DNA from: Kribbella capetownensis
GTDB lineage: Bacteria; Actinomycetota; Actinomycetes; Propionibacteriales; Kribbellaceae
DNA: 64,000 nucleotides
NCBI RefSeq assembly: GCF_004331485.1
Contig: NZ_SJKD01000019.1
Span: 1 to 64,000 of the forward strand
Direction of reading: 5' to 3'
The notes beneath the pieces are model-generated. The model ran no database searches and had not been told where the DNA came from. It worked only from the letters and a program-made list of their open reading frames with translations. The position numbers and the translations under genes are program-made. Positions 1-7,759 of this stretch are shown one piece after another; position 1 is the first letter of the stretch; the number at the start of each line of letters is the position of its first letter.

Positions 1-1888
1 CGTCGGTGCCGGCGGCGTTGGAGCCGCGGACCCGGGAACCGTAGGAGGTTCCGGCGGCGGCAAGGTCGTCGCCGGTGAGCGTGCGGAGCTTGACGAGAGC
101 CAGGACCCGCTCGACCTTCTCCTCGGTCGCGTATTTGACGCGAGCGGCTTTGGCCAGCACCTGGCCGCGGCGGATGATGCCGCACCAGCCCGGTTCCGGG
201 GGGAGGCGCCGGAGGTCGATGCTCTCGGCGGTGCTGGAGCCGGTGAGCATGGCGGCGGTGCCTTCGCCCGGGCGGTGGCCGATCATGGTGCCGTTGCCGG
301 CCATCAGGCCGCGGGCCTTGCGGCCGCCGATCAGGTCGTCGCCCATGGGGTCCTGGGTGATCTGGATGACGCGGACACCGAGTTTGCGGCCCTCGCGCAG
401 GATCTCCATGACCTGGGCCTGGGATTTCTCGGACAGTTCACCCTTCGCCGTGGTGGCTTCGTCGATGACGAGGGTGAGCACCGGGTCGGTCTCAGCCCGG
501 CCGCGCCACTTCGAGACCTTCGCGGTGGCGCGGCGGCTCTTACGGGAGCGCATCACCGAGTGCGCGGCAGCGATGGCCTGCTCCCACTCCTGCTTGCCCT
601 CGACGGCCCACCAGTCGCAAGCGCCGGCGAGGTGCGCGGCCGAAGTGCCCTGTCCGCCGTCGACGTAGAAGACGACCTCAAGGCCTTCGACGACACCTGG
701 AAGCACCAGATGGACCAGCGTGAACGACTTGCCGGTGTTCGAGGTGCCGACGATCATGGCGTGCTCGACGCCGCTCTCGTTGTACAGCGCCACGCCGATC
801 TCGCGCTGGTCAGCGGTGTCCGCGATGGGTATCCCACCGGTCTCGGTTAGGACTGGGCCGTTCCAGACCGCCGCGACCTTCTCCAGGTGCCGGGTCGGGG
901 TGAGGGTGACCTGGATCTGTCCGGAGTCCTCGCGGTTGGCATTGAGGTCGACGGTGCCGATACCCATGTGCAGGGCACGCTCGAGGTGCTTGCGGAGCTC
1001 GCTACTGACGGCATCTTCGGCGTGGACCTCGTCGGCCAGGTCGAGCGCGAACGCGATCGTGCCAGCCACCGGCTCGCGCAGCGTGGCCACAACGATCCGG
1101 GAGCCCTGTAGTTGCTTGGGGCCGCTCGGGCCGCCGACCGTGTGGGGCCAGGCCGTCAGCAGCGCTTTCGCCTCGTCTGACAGTTCGACGAGCTCGTCCT
1201 TGGGTTCGCGGATCTGCCGGGAACGTATCCACGCGAGGGTCTGCGGTCCGGTTGCGGCACCCAGTGCCGCCGCGGCGAAGCCTGTACTGAGCCCGGTCCA
1301 GTGCATGCCAGCCGAACCGGCGACCCACACGCCTGTGCTCCATCCGGCTGCCCCGGCGAGCCATCGGGTGGCGATGAGCCGCTCGAGACGGCTCAGCCAG
1401 GTCCGGCCACCGATCGTGTCCGGACCCTTGTGGGCGGCCAGCAAAGCGAGCGCGGCCGCGATGCTCATGCTGATCGTGGCCGGTCCGGGCACACCGGCAG
1501 CAGCCCCCATCGTGACTGCCGTGGCCACCGCCGGCGTCAACTCCCAGCGGTGCTGCCACGCGGCCCGCCGTACCGCGCGGATGGCAGCCGCGGCTTCGTC
1601 CCCGCGTCGCGGCGCCTGATCAACCACCTGGCCGGGAACGACCTGGCCGGTGTCTGGGTTGCCGAGCCGAGGCAGTGCCGGGAGCTGAGTGTGAGTGGAG
1701 GACCGCCTGCCCACACGGCGGCCGGTGCCGGGGTTCGGGGCCTGGGCGGCGAGCTGGTGGGCGGTGAGCAAGGCCTGCAGGTGTTGGAGGTAGCCCGGGG
1801 AGAGCTGGGCTGGTGTCTGGTGGGGAGGTTTGACTTTGCTGGTGAAACGAGACGCCTTCCGTGGGGCGGGCTGCCGCTTGATGACCAT
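1..1888 (-). CDS. FtsK/SpoIIIE (TraB-like) DNA translocase, C-terminus cut by window edge
   Basis: Reading the minus strand from ATG at 1888 gives a continuous frame of about 629 codons that leaves the window without a stop. A GAAGGAG ribosome site lies 9-13 nt before the ATG. The N-terminus is basic and Pro/Gln-rich, followed by hydrophobic segments around residues 110-180, then a P-loop ATPase core. The Walker A is GTSNTGKS and the Walker B region reads LVIDEAT, followed by an LGVRVIQITQDP strand typical of FtsK/SpoIIIE motors. Proteins of this kind move double-stranded DNA, either in conjugation of mycelial actinobacteria (TraB) or in replication/excision loci of integrative elements. It is the last visible gene of the leftward operon that starts at 6051. 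Confidence 0.85.
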   Translation of the reverse strand, partial: MVIKRQPAPRKASRFTSKVKPPHQTPAQLSPGYLQHLQALLTAHQLAAQAPNPGTGRRVGRRSSTHTQLPALPRLGNPDTGQVVPGQVVDQAPRRGDEAAAAIRAVRRAAWQHRWELTPAVATAVTMGAAAGVPGPATISMSIAAALALLAAHKGPDTIGGRTWLSRLERLIATRWLAGAAGWSTGVWVAGSAGMHWTGLSTGFAAAALGAATGPQTLAWIRSRQIREPKDELVELSDEAKALLTAWPHTVGGPSGPKQLQGSRIVVATLREPVAGTIAFALDLADEVHAEDAVSSELRKHLERALHMGIGTVDLNANREDSGQIQVTLTPTRHLEKVAAVWNGPVLTETGGIPIADTADQREIGVALYNESGVEHAMIVGTSNTGKSFTLVHLVLPGVVEGLEVVFYVDGGQGTSAAHLAGACDWWAVEGKQEWEQAIAAAHSVMRSRKSRRATAKVSKWRGRAETDPVLTLVIDEATTAKGELSEKSQAQVMEILREGRKLGVRVIQITQDPMGDDLIGGRKARGLMAGNGTMIGHRPGEGTAAMLTGSSTAESIDLRRLPPEPGWCGIIRRGQVLAKAARVKYATEEKVERVLALVKLRTLTGDDLAAAGTSYGSRVRGSNAAGTD

Positions 1889-1991
1889 CGGGCTGTGCTC
1901 CTTCGGGAGTATCCGGTTGCCGCGTCGTTGGCGGTCCTGGCTGGCTCTGAACCGTGCCCCTCGTCGATCAGGGGGCCAGGACCTTTCGGGG

Positions 1992-3284
1992 TTAGTGGGA
2001 TAGGAAGCCGCTTAGGTCGCCCTTGGCGCGGGCCTCCGCAGCGGCCTCGCCGACGGTGCGCGCCTTGGCGATCTCCTCGCCGATCGCCGTCAGCTGCTCC
2101 ATCAGGCCCTCAGGGCCCTTCAGCTCCGAGGCCGCCTCGGCGATCGCGCTGATCGAGGCGTCCAGGCCGTCGGTGCTCCAGGACGTTCCAGACCAGCGGT
2201 CGGGCAGACCGCCACCCCAGCCCTTGATCTCGCTCAGCGCCTCGATGAGTGCCTCGATCGCGTTCTTGGCGGCGTCCACTTCGCCGGAGACCTCGTCGAG
2301 GGTGGCCAGCTCTGTACCTGCGATTGACATGGCTGTCGTGTCCTTCCGGGTAATGGTGTTGAGGTCGGTGTTGCCCATGGCCGGGTAGGCCGTGGGTGTC
2401 TGAGAGGCGGCCGAGTCGGCGGGCTCGCTGGAGCCCATGAAGGGTTCAGCAAGCGCGTAAGGCGCTAGATCGTTCCGCGTAGCCAGCTCGTTCCGGCTGT
2501 TGTAGAAGCTGGCCACGAAGTCGGCCTCGTGCTTGTCCTGGGCACGTATCGGCGCGTCCAGGTTCATCCGGTCGAACACGAAGAAGTTGCCCGTCTCCGG
2601 GTTCTTCCACGTGTAGTACCGGTCATCGTCGACTCGCGGTTCCTCGAGAACCTCGCTCGCCGACTCGCTGGTCTTCTGTTCCTGCAGCGCCGAATCGCCG
2701 ACCGCGGCACCTAGGTCGTCGGTCTTCGAGCTGAATAGCAACTCGCCATCCTGCTTCGGGTCGGTCTCGCTCACGGCAGCTTGCGGGCCGCTGGCAGCCC
2801 GCCTGAAGGACGCGGGCCAATCCGGATGGTCCGGGTGCTGATCGAGGCGTTCGTGGACCTCGTCGCGACGCGTCGGTTCGGCGGTGGGATCTGCCACGAC
2901 GGGCTGAGTATCTGGTGTGGGCGTGCTGCTGTGGTGGCGACGGTCGCGCCGGGTGCGGACCGTCGTACGAACGCCACCAACGAGGTTGCGGGTTCCGCCG
3001 GCGGCTCGACCGGATATCCGCGAGCCATGCGACCACAGGTCCCGGCCTTCCTCGCGGGCCTGTCGAGCCGCGGTGACGCCTTCGCACCATCCGGCCAGCA
3101 GCGGCCGGCGCCCGTTGCTCTTGCTGTTGCTGGCGGACCCCTTCTTGGAGCGGTCACGCGACGGTCTGGGAGGCATCCCCAGTACCGCGCGGAGCGCGCC
3201 CGCGGCGCCGCGGGTGCCGGTGAGGGTGGCTTTGTCCGGGGCCACGAACAGGTAGGCCACCAGGAGGATCACGACCAGTGTCAT
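1992..3284 (-). CDS. Membrane-anchored protein of unknown function, FtsK operon
   Basis: 430 aa. The first 15 residues form one hydrophobic helix (LVVILLVAYLFVA), then come a long basic, charged, low-complexity middle and a folded-looking C-terminus of about 110 residues with Ala-rich helices. I do not recognise the family. The start overlaps the stop of the upstream gene by 4 nt, so translation is probably coupled. An in-frame ATG at 2330 (MSIAGTELATLDE) is preceded at 10 nt by GGAAGGA, so the soluble C-terminal 112 residues could also be made as a separate product. Position directly before the FtsK-like motor suggests a transfer accessory protein; that is inference. Confidence 0.75.
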   Translation of the reverse strand: MTLVVILLVAYLFVAPDKATLTGTRGAAGALRAVLGMPPRPSRDRSKKGSASNSKSNGRRPLLAGWCEGVTAARQAREEGRDLWSHGSRISGRAAGGTRNLVGGVRTTVRTRRDRRHHSSTPTPDTQPVVADPTAEPTRRDEVHERLDQHPDHPDWPASFRRAASGPQAAVSETDPKQDGELLFSSKTDDLGAAVGDSALQEQKTSESASEVLEEPRVDDDRYYTWKNPETGNFFVFDRMNLDAPIRAQDKHEADFVASFYNSRNELATRNDLAPYALAEPFMGSSEPADSAASQTPTAYPAMGNTDLNTITRKDTTAMSIAGTELATLDEVSGEVDAAKNAIEALIEALSEIKGWGGGLPDRWSGTSWSTDGLDASISAIAEAASELKGPEGLMEQLTAIGEEIAKARTVGEAAAEARAKGDLSGFLSH

Positions 3285-3733
3285 GAGAACCAGCCCCCGA
3301 CGAACTTGACCAGCTCGTGGCTGCCGCCCAGTACCACTGTCTGCAGTCCGTCACCGGCTTTGCCCGGTACCGAGGCCAGCAGCGAGGGCAACGGGAACCC
3401 GGCGAAGATCAACCAGTCCGGGTAGTCGTAGCGGAAGAGCCTCTCGGGAAGCAGCGCACCGACCCACAGGGCACCGACGAAGGCTGACAGCAGCCACATC
3501 AGCGGTGTGCCTACGGCGCCCTTGCTCAAGTAGTTGACCAGGTCGGCGAAGCTGCTCAGAAGCCAGGTGAAGGCGTCGCCGAGCCAGCCGGTCACGCCGA
3601 GTGCGCCGGCGCCCGCGACCAGCAGCGCCGAGACCCTGATCAGGATCGCGTCGAGCCAGTTCGGCGTGAACTTCATCAAGAACATCGCGGCGACGCCGAG
3701 GAGGAGCGCCGAGATCCACGTCATCGTCGTCAC
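3281..3733 (-). CDS. Polytopic membrane protein, FtsK operon
   Basis: 150 aa starting at GTG 3733, with about four hydrophobic segments (near residues 6-24, 33-52, 60-95 and 105-125). The start overlaps the end of a 16-codon ORF (GTGA arrangement) and the stop overlaps the start of the next gene by 4 nt. Family not recognised. Actinobacterial transfer operons often carry small polytopic Spd-type proteins next to the TraB motor, and this one could play that part; no sequence motif proves it. Confidence 0.7.
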   Translation of the reverse strand: MTTMTWISALLLGVAAMFLMKFTPNWLDAILIRVSALLVAGAGALGVTGWLGDAFTWLLSSFADLVNYLSKGAVGTPLMWLLSAFVGALWVGALLPERLFRYDYPDWLIFAGFPLPSLLASVPGKAGDGLQTVVLGGSHELVKFVGGWFS

Positions 3734-3780
3734 AGCGGCTCACCGCCTCGGGTTGTGGTGTGCAGGAACGTGCTGTGCAT
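3730..3780 (-). CDS. Possible 16-residue ORF coupled to the membrane protein
   Basis: ATG 3780 to TGA 3730 encodes MHSTFLHTTTRGGEPL. The stop overlaps the GTG start of the following gene in a GTGA arrangement like those used throughout this operon. It may serve only to couple translation. The peptide has no recognisable feature, so it could be chance. Confidence 0.25.
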   Translation of the reverse strand: MHSTFLHTTTRGGEPL

Positions 3781-3784
3781 CGGT

Positions 3785-3865
3785 TCAACCCCTCTCGGGA
3801 CGGTGGAAGTCATGCGGGTTGGGGCCGCCGGGGAGGTCTGCGGCCCGGTGGGTTGCAGTACTCAT
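3785..3865 (-). CDS. Possible 26-residue ORF in the FtsK operon
   Basis: ATG 3865 overlaps the TGA of the upstream RRQRL-type gene (ATGA), and the frame encodes 26 residues beginning MSTATHRAADLPGG. It fills the otherwise empty gap and keeps the start-stop overlap pattern of the operon. No domain can be assigned. Confidence 0.4.
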   Translation of the reverse strand: MSTATHRAADLPGGPNPHDFHRPERG

Positions 3866-4284
3866 GCCGCCACCGCCTGCAGACGGCCGGAGGCCAGGTC
3901 GGCGGCGTACGCGTGATCGCCGCATAGCCGGTCCGCCAGCCGCACGCAGTGGTCGGCCACGTGGCCGGCAGCGCAGGTACGGCGGGCCTGCATGGCCTTG
4001 TTCCAGGCTTCTTGTTGCGCCGGGGTTTGGATCCGCGACGGCTTCGCGTACGCGGTGACGTAGACCCAGGCCCAGTTCCGGCCGGCCTTGCCCCATCGGA
4101 TCCGTCCGAACGGCTCGTGTCCTCCGGGAGACAGACCGGCCTCTCGCAGCTGCCGGCGGGTGGACAGCCCTGGGGGCGCGCAGCGGAACTCGAACTCGGG
4201 GATCCCGTCGACCAGGCGGCCGGGCCAGCAGGCGTGCGCGCTGCCCTCCCACAGGTCGACGTTCACAACTGTCGCCATGGTCAC
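3862..4284 (-). CDS. RRQRL-motif-like zinc-binding protein
   Basis: 140 aa. The segment STRRQLREAGLSPGG matches the signature after which actinobacterial RRQRL-motif zinc-binding proteins are named. The C-terminal third carries Cys/His pairs (CAAGH, DHC, CGDH) suited to a zinc site. Such proteins are commonly encoded beside FtsK/TraB-like genes of actinobacterial mobile elements, as here; their biochemical role is not known to me. ATGA overlaps join it to the genes on both sides. Confidence 0.75.
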   Translation of the reverse strand: MTMATVVNVDLWEGSAHACWPGRLVDGIPEFEFRCAPPGLSTRRQLREAGLSPGGHEPFGRIRWGKAGRNWAWVYVTAYAKPSRIQTPAQQEAWNKAMQARRTCAAGHVADHCVRLADRLCGDHAYAADLASGRLQAVAA

Positions 4285-4592
4285 TGCACCGCCTGCAGCC
4301 AGGTGCCCGTCAGCGCTTCGAGCCGCTCGCTGTTCTCCGGGGCCAGGGGGAGCTTGTTGATCGGGGATCGCAGATCGGCCAGCACCTGGTAGGCCTGGTG
4401 CATCAGGCTCCTGTGGTGTCGGATGAGGCCGTCGACGAGGGCGATCTCGTCGCTGAGGGCCAGGTACTGCCTCGTTCCACGGCGGCAGGCCTTCCGTTCG
4501 GTGCGCAGCTGCTCGATGTCAGCCAGCAGTTCGCACACCTTGGTGTAGTGGCTGGGGCCACTGGTCATGACGTCGGTGGTGTTGGTGGTCAT
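4281..4592 (-). CDS. Small helical protein of unknown function
   Basis: 103 aa, predominantly charged and helical, with heptad-like stretches around residues 17-75 (KVCELLADIEQLRTERKACR). No domain recognised. Start and stop overlap neighbouring genes by 4 nt each, so it is part of the leftward FtsK operon. Confidence 0.65.
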   Translation of the reverse strand: MTTNTTDVMTSGPSHYTKVCELLADIEQLRTERKACRRGTRQYLALSDEIALVDGLIRHHRSLMHQAYQVLADLRSPINKLPLAPENSERLEALTGTWLQAVQ

Positions 4593-4831
4593 CGCTTCTC
4601 CTGCGGGCAGTAGTGGTCGAAAGTGGCCAGCTCGGCCGCGAGCTCGAGGCTGTGGCCGGCGGCCTGGTCGGCTTCCACCTGCAGGGCCTCAGCCGGGACT
4701 CCCCAGGTGAAGGCCGGCCCGAATCGTTCGTCGGCGGGGGACTCGACGACGTCGCCTTTCGGCTGTACGCCGTACCGCTCGCACAGGAGCCGGGCCGCGG
4801 TCGGCGATAGCGGCGGCCGGTCGGTGTTCAC
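4589..4831 (-). CDS. Small acidic protein of unknown function
   Basis: 80 aa from GTG 4831, chosen because GAGGAGAA precedes it and because it overlaps the upstream stop as GTGA. A longer upstream reading in the same frame would run through two other genes and is rejected. The product is acidic, with a segment RLLCERYGVQPKGDVVESPA and a C-terminal FDHYCPQEKR. Family unknown. Confidence 0.6.
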   Translation of the reverse strand: MNTDRPPLSPTAARLLCERYGVQPKGDVVESPADERFGPAFTWGVPAEALQVEADQAAGHSLELAAELATFDHYCPQEKR

Positions 4832-4980
4832 GACTTCTCCTCGAGGTCGCCTGGGTTGCAGCCGCGGGTCACCACTGGCTGCGGGCAGCAGCGGTGCCGG
4901 CGGGCTGCGGTCCGGCCGGCGTGCTGGCGGCGGTAGAACCGTGACCACCCGCATGCCGGGCACTTCTTCGAGGCGCTCAT
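4828..4980 (-). CDS. 50-residue zinc-ribbon-like protein
   Basis: ATG 4980 gives a 50-aa basic protein with CPAC near the N-terminus and RCC plus a further Cys near residues 32-42, the spacing of a small zinc ribbon. It overlaps both neighbours by 4 nt. Ribbon proteins this small usually bind nucleic acid or a partner protein; which applies cannot be read from the sequence. Confidence 0.6.
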   Translation of the reverse strand: MSASKKCPACGWSRFYRRQHAGRTAARRHRCCPQPVVTRGCNPGDLEEKS

Positions 4981-5339
4981 GCCGCCTCCTCGACGTCGGC
5001 GGCCGGCGCGTCCGCGGCGTGGCCGCCGCCCAGCACGCGCGTTCCGGAGAGGTTGAACTGCTGCCCGCCCAGGACCATGGAGCCGCGCTGGGACTCTGGC
5101 AGCGCGTCGGCGATGAGTGCGCACTTGGCCAGGACCGGGCACCACGTGCAGGCCTCAACCAGTTCGGCCGCCAGGGCGATTCCGCGGGCATCGTCGAGCT
5201 GCGGGGACGTGAACAGCCCGGGCCACTGCCGGCATGCCGTGCGGCCGCCGACTGCATCGATCTCCCGGCCGAGTTCGCCGTACAGTTCGATGCCGAGCTC
5301 TACCTCGGCCTTGTTGCCAGATGGGATGGTGCTCACCAC
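4977..5339 (-). CDS. WhiB-like iron-sulfur regulator
   Basis: 120 aa. Cys36, Cys64, Cys67 and Cys73 (C-x27-C-TW-C-x5-C) match the four cluster ligands of Wbl proteins, which hold a 4Fe-4S cluster and act with the primary sigma factor in actinobacteria. The usual G[VI]WGG turn is replaced by GSMVLGGQ, so the sigma- or DNA-contact surface may differ. The C-terminal basic tail typical of Wbl proteins is short and acidic. It lies in the transfer operon, so it may control expression of the element. Wbl genes are also known on actinobacterial plasmids and phages. Confidence 0.75.
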   Translation of the reverse strand: MVSTIPSGNKAEVELGIELYGELGREIDAVGGRTACRQWPGLFTSPQLDDARGIALAAELVEACTWCPVLAKCALIADALPESQRGSMVLGGQQFNLSGTRVLGGGHAADAPAADVEEAA

Positions 5340-5779
5340 TCCACTCCTTTGCCGAGCTGGATCCGGGCCTCGTGCACCAGGGCTGCGACCTGGCCGACGA
5401 TCACCGCACTGCCCAGAACCAGGGCTGCGAGCTGGAGCCAGAGCCCGGACCAGGCGGCTGTCGCGAGCGCGGCCAGAACGGCGGCGATGGCCGGCGACAG
5501 GTCGCGGCCTCGGGGCAGGTGCCCGTCGCGGGCGTCGTTGAGGATCTCGACCACCGGTCCGGCGGCGATCGCGATCGTGCCGAGGGTGATCGCGACCCCG
5601 GCCGCGGCCGCGAGTTGTCCGGAAGCCCGGTCGCCGAACAGCCAGGTCGACGTCGCGGCGGCGACGGTTACACCGGCGGCAGGCGTGATTCGGGCCTGCA
5701 TGTGGTCCAGGGAGGGTCTGGAGGACCGCGCGTACGGTGCGGGTCGTACGTGCGGCGTGTTGATGGTTGGGGTGCTCAT
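5333..5779 (-). CDS. Membrane protein of unknown function
   Basis: 148 aa. Residues 1-25 are polar. Hydrophobic stretches follow near residues 33-48, 57-75, 95-112 and 115-132, with a charged loop DARDGHLPRGRDLS between the second and third. The layout recalls small SpdB-type spread proteins of actinobacterial plasmids, but I cannot confirm the family. It overlaps the WhiB-like gene by 7 nt. Confidence 0.6.
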   Translation of the reverse strand: MSTPTINTPHVRPAPYARSSRPSLDHMQARITPAAGVTVAAATSTWLFGDRASGQLAAAAGVAITLGTIAIAAGPVVEILNDARDGHLPRGRDLSPAIAAVLAALATAAWSGLWLQLAALVLGSAVIVGQVAALVHEARIQLGKGVEW

Positions 5780-6051
5780 GCTGCAGACCTCCCGGTCTGT
5801 CCGTGGCCGGGCACTGGGGCCGGGCCGAACTCGCGCGCCACCGTCTGCCGTGCAGTTCCAGACGGGGGCAGGGTGAAGGGCTGCACGCTCAGCTCGTCGC
5901 GAAGCGGCAGCAGCGGGTCCGGGGCGCCGGTCTCAGCGGCGGTCACAGACGCGCGGGCAGCGGCCAGCAGGTCGCCGTACTTCTGACAGGTCAGTGCATG
6001 CAGCAGTCGCAGCCGCTGCAGTTCTCGCCCTGTCTCCGCCGGACTCGTCAT
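5776..6051 (-). CDS. First gene of the leftward operon, unknown function
   Basis: 91 aa, start ATG 6051 preceded by GAGAGGAAC. Residues 1-45 look like a helical hairpin (TGRELQRLRLLHALTCQKYG) and the rest is proline-rich and disordered. Its promoter should lie just upstream, where a 10-bp tandem repeat sits at 6085-6104. Family not recognised. Confidence 0.6.
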   Translation of the reverse strand: MTSPAETGRELQRLRLLHALTCQKYGDLLAAARASVTAAETGAPDPLLPLRDELSVQPFTLPPSGTARQTVAREFGPAPVPGHGQTGRSAA

Positions 6052-6084
6052 GGGAAGGTTCCTCTCTGGTCACTCACTGTGCGG

Positions 6085-6104
6085 GAATGGAATAGAATGG
6101 AATC
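6085..6104. promoter_or_regulatory. Two tandem 10-bp repeats, probable operator
   Basis: GAATGGAATA is followed directly by GAATGGAATC, a repeat period of about one helical turn. It lies 34-53 nt upstream of the first gene of the leftward operon and opposite the divergent XRE regulator, where a repressor would overlap the promoter. Confidence 0.45.
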
Positions 6105-6306
6105 AGTCTGCATATTCCGGTATCACTCGGTCAAGGGGACGGCGGAATCATTTGGTATCGATCCGGGGTTTCTCATCGCCGGCTGGTACGGCCGCGGGTC
6201 ACACTGAGGGAAGTGATGCGGTCACGGGGTGTGTGGGCTACCGCGCCGAGCGAGGTCTCTAGGTCATGTCACCAGGGAACCAACGGCGGCCGGGTCTGAC
6301 CATGAA

Positions 6307-6338
6307 CTGAACCTGCACTGAACCTGCACTGAACCGCA
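6307..6338. promoter_or_regulatory. Three 11-bp iterons upstream of XRE regulator
   Basis: CTGAACCTGCA occurs twice in tandem, followed by a diverged third copy, ending about 48 nt before ATG 6386. Period 11 places the repeats on one face of the DNA. Either an operator for the adjacent XRE protein or iteron-like plasmid sites would fit. Confidence 0.5.
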
Positions 6339-6385
6339 CTTTGACGGCGGCCGGGCGCGCGGCGCGAGCTCGGGGAGGAGAGCTG

Positions 6386-7759
6386 ATGAGCACGGTGGTG
6401 ACAACTTGGACGGGTGCCAAGGCGAGGGCTCTTCGCACCGCGCTCCGGTTGACCATCGACGAGATGGCCGAACGGCTCGGCAGCTCTCCGCGTGGCATCG
6501 CGAAGTGGGATAGCCAGCCCGATCTCCACCCGGGCGTGGCGAGTCAGCGGGATCTGGACGTCCTGCTCGGCGCCGCGACTGAAGCTGAGCAGGCGCGCTT
6601 CGCGCTGTTGCTGAAGGATCTCGGGGACACCGGTAGCGCCAAGGCCACCGATCAGGGCGTTGTCGTCGGGGGCGAGGGTTGGGTTCCAAGCGATCAGCAA
6701 GGCGAGGACCTGGCTGGCATTGGCGCCCGTCGGCCATCGGCTTCGGTCTTAGCTGACCCGATCCAGATAACGGTCCAGGCTGCTGCGGCATCCTTCGAGT
6801 TCCTGGCCTGGGCGGAGGACCAACTGCCTGGCGCGGTGGTCGATTATGTGATGTCGGAACTTCAGCGGCTCGCGACGGCGTACGTGCACCAGCCGGCTCT
6901 TCCGATCTTCGTTGACCTTGTTCAGCTGCGCGACGTCACGTTCCGGCTGCTCAAGAACCGGCCGCACCCGCGCCAGTCCCGCACGTTGTTCTTCACGGCA
7001 GGCTCCGTCTGCACGCTCCTGGCACATGCTTCGCAGAACCTGGGCAACTCGTCCGCGGCTCGAACGCAGGCCGCGACAGCGTGGGCGTGTGCTGAGCAGG
7101 CTGATCACGCTGGCCTTCGGGCATGGGTGCGAGGAACTCAGGCGCTGATCGCCGAGTGGACCGATTCTTATGCTCAGGCGGTTTCGTTCTCTCAAGACGG
7201 CCAGCGCTATGCCTCGGGCGAGCAGTTGGTCCGGCTTGCCGCGATCGAGGGTCGCAGCCTGGCACGCACTGGCGATGCTGAGGGAGCCATCGACGCAGTG
7301 GCGCGGGCTACCCAGGCGAGGGATGCTGTCGACGGCCCGGACGAGCTGGGGGAGCTCGGCGGCATCTTGACGTTCCCGGAAGCGAAGCAGCTGTACTACG
7401 CCGGCAGCACGCTGAGTTTGGTTGGTCGGCATGCCGATGCGGAGAAGGCCGCGCGGGATGCCATCTCCCTGTATGTGGCTGGCTCGCCTGCCGATCGCTC
7501 CTATGGTGATGAGGCTCTGGCCCGCGTCGACGTCGCGGCGGCCCGGCTGGCTGACGATGATCTCGACGGGGTGCGAGAGTCCCTCGCCCCTGTCCTGGCG
7601 CTGCCGGCCAACCAACGAATCCGGCAGATCGGCGACGGCCTCTCGCGGGTTCAGCAGGTTCTCGCACGTCCACGCTATGTCCGGGCCGCGCCCGGCATGG
7701 AGCTGGCCGAGAGCATCGCTGGTTTCTCTGCGACTGATGCCTTTCCCCACCTACGCTGA
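6386..7759 (+). CDS. XRE-family regulator with TPR-like C-terminus
   Basis: 457 aa. ATG 6386 follows GGGGAGGAG; a start 45 nt upstream is possible but lacks a good ribosome site. Residues 5-60 form a helix-turn-helix (LRLTIDEMAERLGSSPRGIAKWD). The remainder is Ala-rich and helical with TPR-like pairs, as in the many actinobacterial XRE-TPR regulators. It is divergent from the transfer operon, separated by two sets of iterated repeats, so it is a good candidate for that operon's control protein. The last codons overlap the next gene. Confidence 0.75.
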   Translation: MSTVVTTWTGAKARALRTALRLTIDEMAERLGSSPRGIAKWDSQPDLHPGVASQRDLDVLLGAATEAEQARFALLLKDLGDTGSAKATDQGVVVGGEGWVPSDQQGEDLAGIGARRPSASVLADPIQITVQAAAASFEFLAWAEDQLPGAVVDYVMSELQRLATAYVHQPALPIFVDLVQLRDVTFRLLKNRPHPRQSRTLFFTAGSVCTLLAHASQNLGNSSAARTQAATAWACAEQADHAGLRAWVRGTQALIAEWTDSYAQAVSFSQDGQRYASGEQLVRLAAIEGRSLARTGDAEGAIDAVARATQARDAVDGPDELGELGGILTFPEAKQLYYAGSTLSLVGRHADAEKAARDAISLYVAGSPADRSYGDEALARVDVAAARLADDDLDGVRESLAPVLALPANQRIRQIGDGLSRVQQVLARPRYVRAAPGMELAESIAGFSATDAFPHLR

